Shown here: piece after piece, positions 32,818 to 35,363 of the stretch
Position numbering within the stretch: the stretch's first letter is position 1
Layout of the letters: every line of letters begins with the position of its first letter
NCBI GenBank assembly: GCA_001823065.1
Contig: MHTJ01000004.1
Span: forward strand, 2,476 to 37,838
Origin: Candidatus Vogelbacteria bacterium RIFOXYD1_FULL_44_32
GTDB lineage: Bacteria > Patescibacteriota > Minisyncoccia > Phycocordibacterales > XYD1-FULL-46-19
DNA length: 35,363 nucleotides
Direction of reading: 5' to 3'
Position numbers and translations under genes: made by a program
Notes under the pieces: model-generated
Seen by the model: only the letters and a program-made list of their open reading frames with translations
What the model was told of the DNA's origin: nothing
Database searches by the model: none

Positions 32818-33498
32818 ATGATCTATTTCGACAAAGTCTCTAAAAAATATTTTGACAAATCAGTTGCTCTCGACAATGTGTCTTTTACTATTGAGCCCGG
32901 CGAATTTGTGTCGGTGGTTGGTCACTCGGGGGCGGGTAAATCGACCTTGTTAAAGATGATTTTAGCAGAAGAGAAACCCTCCGCGGGTAAAGTTTTTTTT
33001 GAGTCAGTTGATATTCATACCCTTGGTCGGCGCCATATTCCTACTTTGCGCCGGCGGATTGGCAGTGTGTTTCAAGATTTTCGTTTATTACCCCACAAAA
33101 CAGCTTTTGAAAATATTGCTTTTACGATGGAGGCCGCTGGGCGGGCGGAAGACGAAATTGAGTCCGATGTCCCTCATGTGCTCGAGCTAGTTGGTTTGGA
33201 TGATAAAATGTGGAACTTTCCTTTTGAGCTTTCGGGGGGTGAGCGTCAGCGGGTGGCGATTGCGCGAGCGATTGTCAATCAGCCGGATTTGCTTATTGCC
33301 GACGAGCCAACAGGTAATCTTGATCCACTATCCACACACGAAATTATTGAAATTTTCAAAAAAATCAATGATATTGGTACCACTGTCATCTTGACCACGC
33401 ACAATAAAGGGGTGATCGACAAGCTAGGTAAAAGAGTAATCACTTTAGAAAAAGGTAAAATAATCCGCGACGATAAGGAGGGGCGCTATGTGATATAA
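32818..33498 (+). CDS. ftsE: Cell division ATP-binding protein FtsE
   Basis: FtsE is the ATPase that with FtsX controls peptidoglycan hydrolases at the septum. The 226-residue protein has Walker A GHSGAGKSTLL with K41, Q loop FQDF, signature LSGGERQRVAIARA, Walker B LLIADEPTGNLD and switch H in TTHN. It is 25 nt upstream of ftsX, the standard order. Confidence 0.95.
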   Translation: MIYFDKVSKKYFDKSVALDNVSFTIEPGEFVSVVGHSGAGKSTLLKMILAEEKPSAGKVFFESVDIHTLGRRHIPTLRRRIGSVFQDFRLLPHKTAFENIAFTMEAAGRAEDEIESDVPHVLELVGLDDKMWNFPFELSGGERQRVAIARAIVNQPDLLIADEPTGNLDPLSTHEIIEIFKKINDIGTTVILTTHNKGVIDKLGKRVITLEKGKIIRDDKEGRYVI

Positions 33499-33523
33499 TT
33501 TACACTTAAATATTGCTTTAATT

Positions 33524-34438
33524 ATGTTCATCAATCTAAAAAGAGTTATTCGGTCCGGTTCCCTCAATTTTTGGCGTAATGGTTCGGTGGCCTTGGCTTC
33601 GATTTTAGTTTTGACCACCACTTTACTCGTGATTGGCTCGCTTTATCTGGGCAGTGCTTTTCTGACTTCCACCTTGGCTAGTATTCGGGACCGGGTTGAT
33701 ATCAGTGTCGCTTTTAAAACCGAGGCCGAGGAATCGGCAGTGTTGGCTTTGAAGAAAGATTTAGAACAATTGCCGGAAGTAAAAACTGTCACCTATTCTT
33801 CTCGCGAGCAAGAGTTGGCCGATTTTCGTAAGCGCCATGAAGATAATGCCCTGCTTATCCAATCCCTCGAGGAGGTGGGCAACCCGTTTGGCGCGCGCTT
33901 ATCTATTTTAGCGATCAACCCAGCCCAATATGATTCGATTTCCCGTTTTTTGTCTAACTACAATGAAAACGCCGGAGTGACCGGCGGGATTATTGACCAG
34001 ATTAGTTTCAAAAAGGATATTATTGCCAAACTTTTGGCGATAATTTCTACTAGCCAAACGATTGGTCTGGCTATTAGCGCGCTGTTAATTTTGTTGTCGA
34101 TTCTGGTGACCGTCAATACTATTTCCCTGACTATTTATATTGCGCGGGAGGAAATTTCGGTGATGCGCCTAGTGGGGGCCAACAATTCCTACATTCGCGG
34201 GCCCTTTATTGTGGAGGGGGTAATTGCGGGGGGGATTGCCTCTTTTATTTCGATTGTGCTTTTGTATCCGAGTGTCTTGTGGGTGCGCAATTTGACCGCT
34301 GGTGTCTATGGTGGTATTGACTTGGTGTCATTCTATATTTCCCACTTTGGTATTTTGTTTCTCATTTTACTCGGCTCTGGTATCATACTGGGGACAGTTT
34401 CGAGTTTCTTGGCCATTGGCCGTTACCTGAAAGTGTGA
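33524..34438 (+). CDS. ftsX: Cell division protein FtsX
   Basis: FtsX is the membrane partner of FtsE. The 304-residue protein has a first helix at about 21-47, an extracytoplasmic domain (about 50-165) that in other species contacts hydrolase regulators, and three C-terminal helices (about 175-200, 225-250, 270-298). The MRLVGANNSYIRGPFIVEG segment is typical. The end, AIGRYLKV then TGA, is followed at once by a diverged repeat of the same nine codons. Confidence 0.93.
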   Translation: MFINLKRVIRSGSLNFWRNGSVALASILVLTTTLLVIGSLYLGSAFLTSTLASIRDRVDISVAFKTEAEESAVLALKKDLEQLPEVKTVTYSSREQELADFRKRHEDNALLIQSLEEVGNPFGARLSILAINPAQYDSISRFLSNYNENAGVTGGIIDQISFKKDIIAKLLAIISTSQTIGLAISALLILLSILVTVNTISLTIYIAREEISVMRLVGANNSYIRGPFIVEGVIAGGIASFISIVLLYPSVLWVRNLTAGVYGGIDLVSFYISHFGILFLILLGSGIILGTVSSFLAIGRYLKV

Positions 34439-34470
34439 TTAGGCCCATTGGCCGTTATTTGAAAGTTTAG
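34411..34470 (+). repeat. Tandem duplicate of the ftsX 3' end
   Basis: The last codons of ftsX (GCC to TGA, 34412-34438) are repeated at 34444-34470 as CCC to TAG. The peptide would be PIGRYLKV instead of AIGRYLKV. Differences at the Tyr, Leu, Val and stop codons are synonymous. The second copy is out of frame with ftsX and lies before pyrG. Confidence 0.8.
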
Positions 34471-34493
34471 TAGTCCCTTTTTAAATAAATATA

Positions 34494-35363
34494 ATGAAGA
34501 AGCAGGCGACAAAATACATATTTGTCGTGGGCGGAGTGATGTCGGGCGTGGGTAAAGGTATCACTTCATCCTCGATTGGTGCGATTATGCAGGCGCGCGG
34601 TTTTGTGACCACCGCTATCAAAATTGACCCGTACATCAATGTCGATGCGGGAACTATGAACCCCACTGAACACGGTGAGGTTTTTGTTTTGGACGATGGC
34701 GACGAGTGTGACCAAGATATGGGCAACTACGAACGATTTTTGGGTTTAAATTTGTCGCGCGTCAACTATATGACCACCGGTCGGGTGTATCAGGAGGTGA
34801 TTCGGCGTGAACGCAACTTGGAATATGGTGGTAAAAATGTGCAGGTGGTGCCCGATGTGCCACTTGAGGCTATTCGCCGGATTGAAAAGGCCGGTGCCGA
34901 CATCAAGGCCGATGTGGTGGTAGTCGAAGTCGGTGGTACTGTCGGTGAATATGAAAATATTTTGTTTTTAGAAGCAGCCCGGATGATGAAATTTAAATAC
35001 CCCAATGATGTGGCTTTTGTGATGGTGTCGTATGTACCTATTCCATCTAAAGTGGGTGAAATGAAAACCAAACCGACTCAGCATGCCTCGCGTACTCTAA
35101 ACTCGGTGGGGGTACAGGCCGATGTTATAATTGCTCGTAGTGAAGTACCGCTCGATAAAAAACGAAAAGATAAGATTGCCATTTTTTGTAATCTTCGACC
35201 CGAGCATGTTATTTCGGCGCCCGATGTTGACTCGATTTATGATGTACCAGTCAACTTTGAGCGGGATAAAATTGGTGAGATTTTAAGTCAGATTTTAAAA
35301 TTACCCAACCACCGGACGACTGATCTTACCCAGTGGAAAGATTTGGCACGTAAGGCCAGAACG
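34494..35363 (+). CDS. pyrG: CTP synthase, N-terminal part (cut by window end)
   Basis: CTP synthase makes CTP from UTP, ATP and glutamine. The 290 codons present form the synthetase domain: YIFVVGGVMSGVGKGIT (P-loop), IKIDPYINVDAGTMNP, EHGEVFVLDDG, VEVGGTVGEYEN and KPTQHASRTL. The glutaminase half lies beyond the window. Several positions differ from the E. coli form (for example VVPDVPLEAIRRIEK in place of VIPHITNAIKERV), so it is a diverged branch. ATG at 34494 gives the standard start a few residues before YIFV. Confidence 0.95.
   Translation, partial: MKKQATKYIFVVGGVMSGVGKGITSSSIGAIMQARGFVTTAIKIDPYINVDAGTMNPTEHGEVFVLDDGDECDQDMGNYERFLGLNLSRVNYMTTGRVYQEVIRRERNLEYGGKNVQVVPDVPLEAIRRIEKAGADIKADVVVVEVGGTVGEYENILFLEAARMMKFKYPNDVAFVMVSYVPIPSKVGEMKTKPTQHASRTLNSVGVQADVIIARSEVPLDKKRKDKIAIFCNLRPEHVISAPDVDSIYDVPVNFERDKIGEILSQILKLPNHRTTDLTQWKDLARKART

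Overview
This 35 kb window looks like chromosomal DNA of a Patescibacteria (CPR) bacterium, most likely of the Parcubacteria type. That placement is an inference. It rests on compact gene packing, reduced proteins (half-size MFS protein, short RF2), a one-cluster type IV pilus locus with pilin-like genes, 'WSSNIGW' surface repeats, 'KPVIYLYP' and Memo-CapA proteins, and self-splicing introns in tRNA genes. UGA is used as a stop codon (for example ftsX) and an RF2 gene is present, so this is not a UGA-recoding lineage.

Layout. 1-4.2 kb: an edge-truncated minus-strand gene, tRNA-Ser(GCT), a Memo-CapA fusion, a KPVIYLYP-type membrane-anchored protein and a SWIB protein. A 25-bp perfect hairpin then separates these from a convergent comF. 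5-18.3 kb: one long plus-strand type IV pilus cluster: pilM, pilN-, pilO- and pilP-like genes, pilB, pilT, pilC, three near-paralogous pilins behind two promoters, a large exported repeat protein, prepilin peptidase pilD and four minor pilin-like genes. 18.3-22.6 kb: ligA, gatC, gatA and a membrane protein with a HEPN-like RxxxxH motif.

22.6-26.0 kb is the unusual part. tRNA-fMet, tRNA-Met and tRNA-Asp lie in a row. tRNA-fMet and tRNA-Asp are each split by an ORF-less group I intron (247 and 211 nt), the first between T33 and the anticodon, the second inside the anticodon. Each has an endonuclease-like gene next to it but outside the intron. The LAGLIDADG gene before tRNA-Asp runs 10 nt into the tRNA and ends on a stop codon formed by tRNA bases 8-10. 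Pieces of all three tRNA 3' ends are repeated nearby: a 17-bp inverted copy (fMet), a decayed inverted tRNA-Met-like copy joined by a 19-bp palindrome, and a 29-bp direct repeat (Asp). I read this as a tRNA-targeted mobile-element hotspot.

26-35.4 kb: small exported proteins, tRNA-Thr(GGT), a MacA/MacB-like exporter (adaptor, permease, ATPase), tRNA-Thr(CGT), a Gmad2-like lipoprotein-sized protein, prfB, the cell-division pair ftsE-ftsX, and the first 290 codons of pyrG, cut by the window end.

Other points: ligA and pilB have both lost the four cysteines that bind zinc in their families, while comF and pilD keep theirs. Several genes have a -10-like hexamer exactly 6 nt before the start codon, which suggests leaderless transcripts. 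ftsX has a diverged tandem copy of its last nine codons. No CRISPR array, insertion sequence transposase, integrase or rRNA gene was seen.
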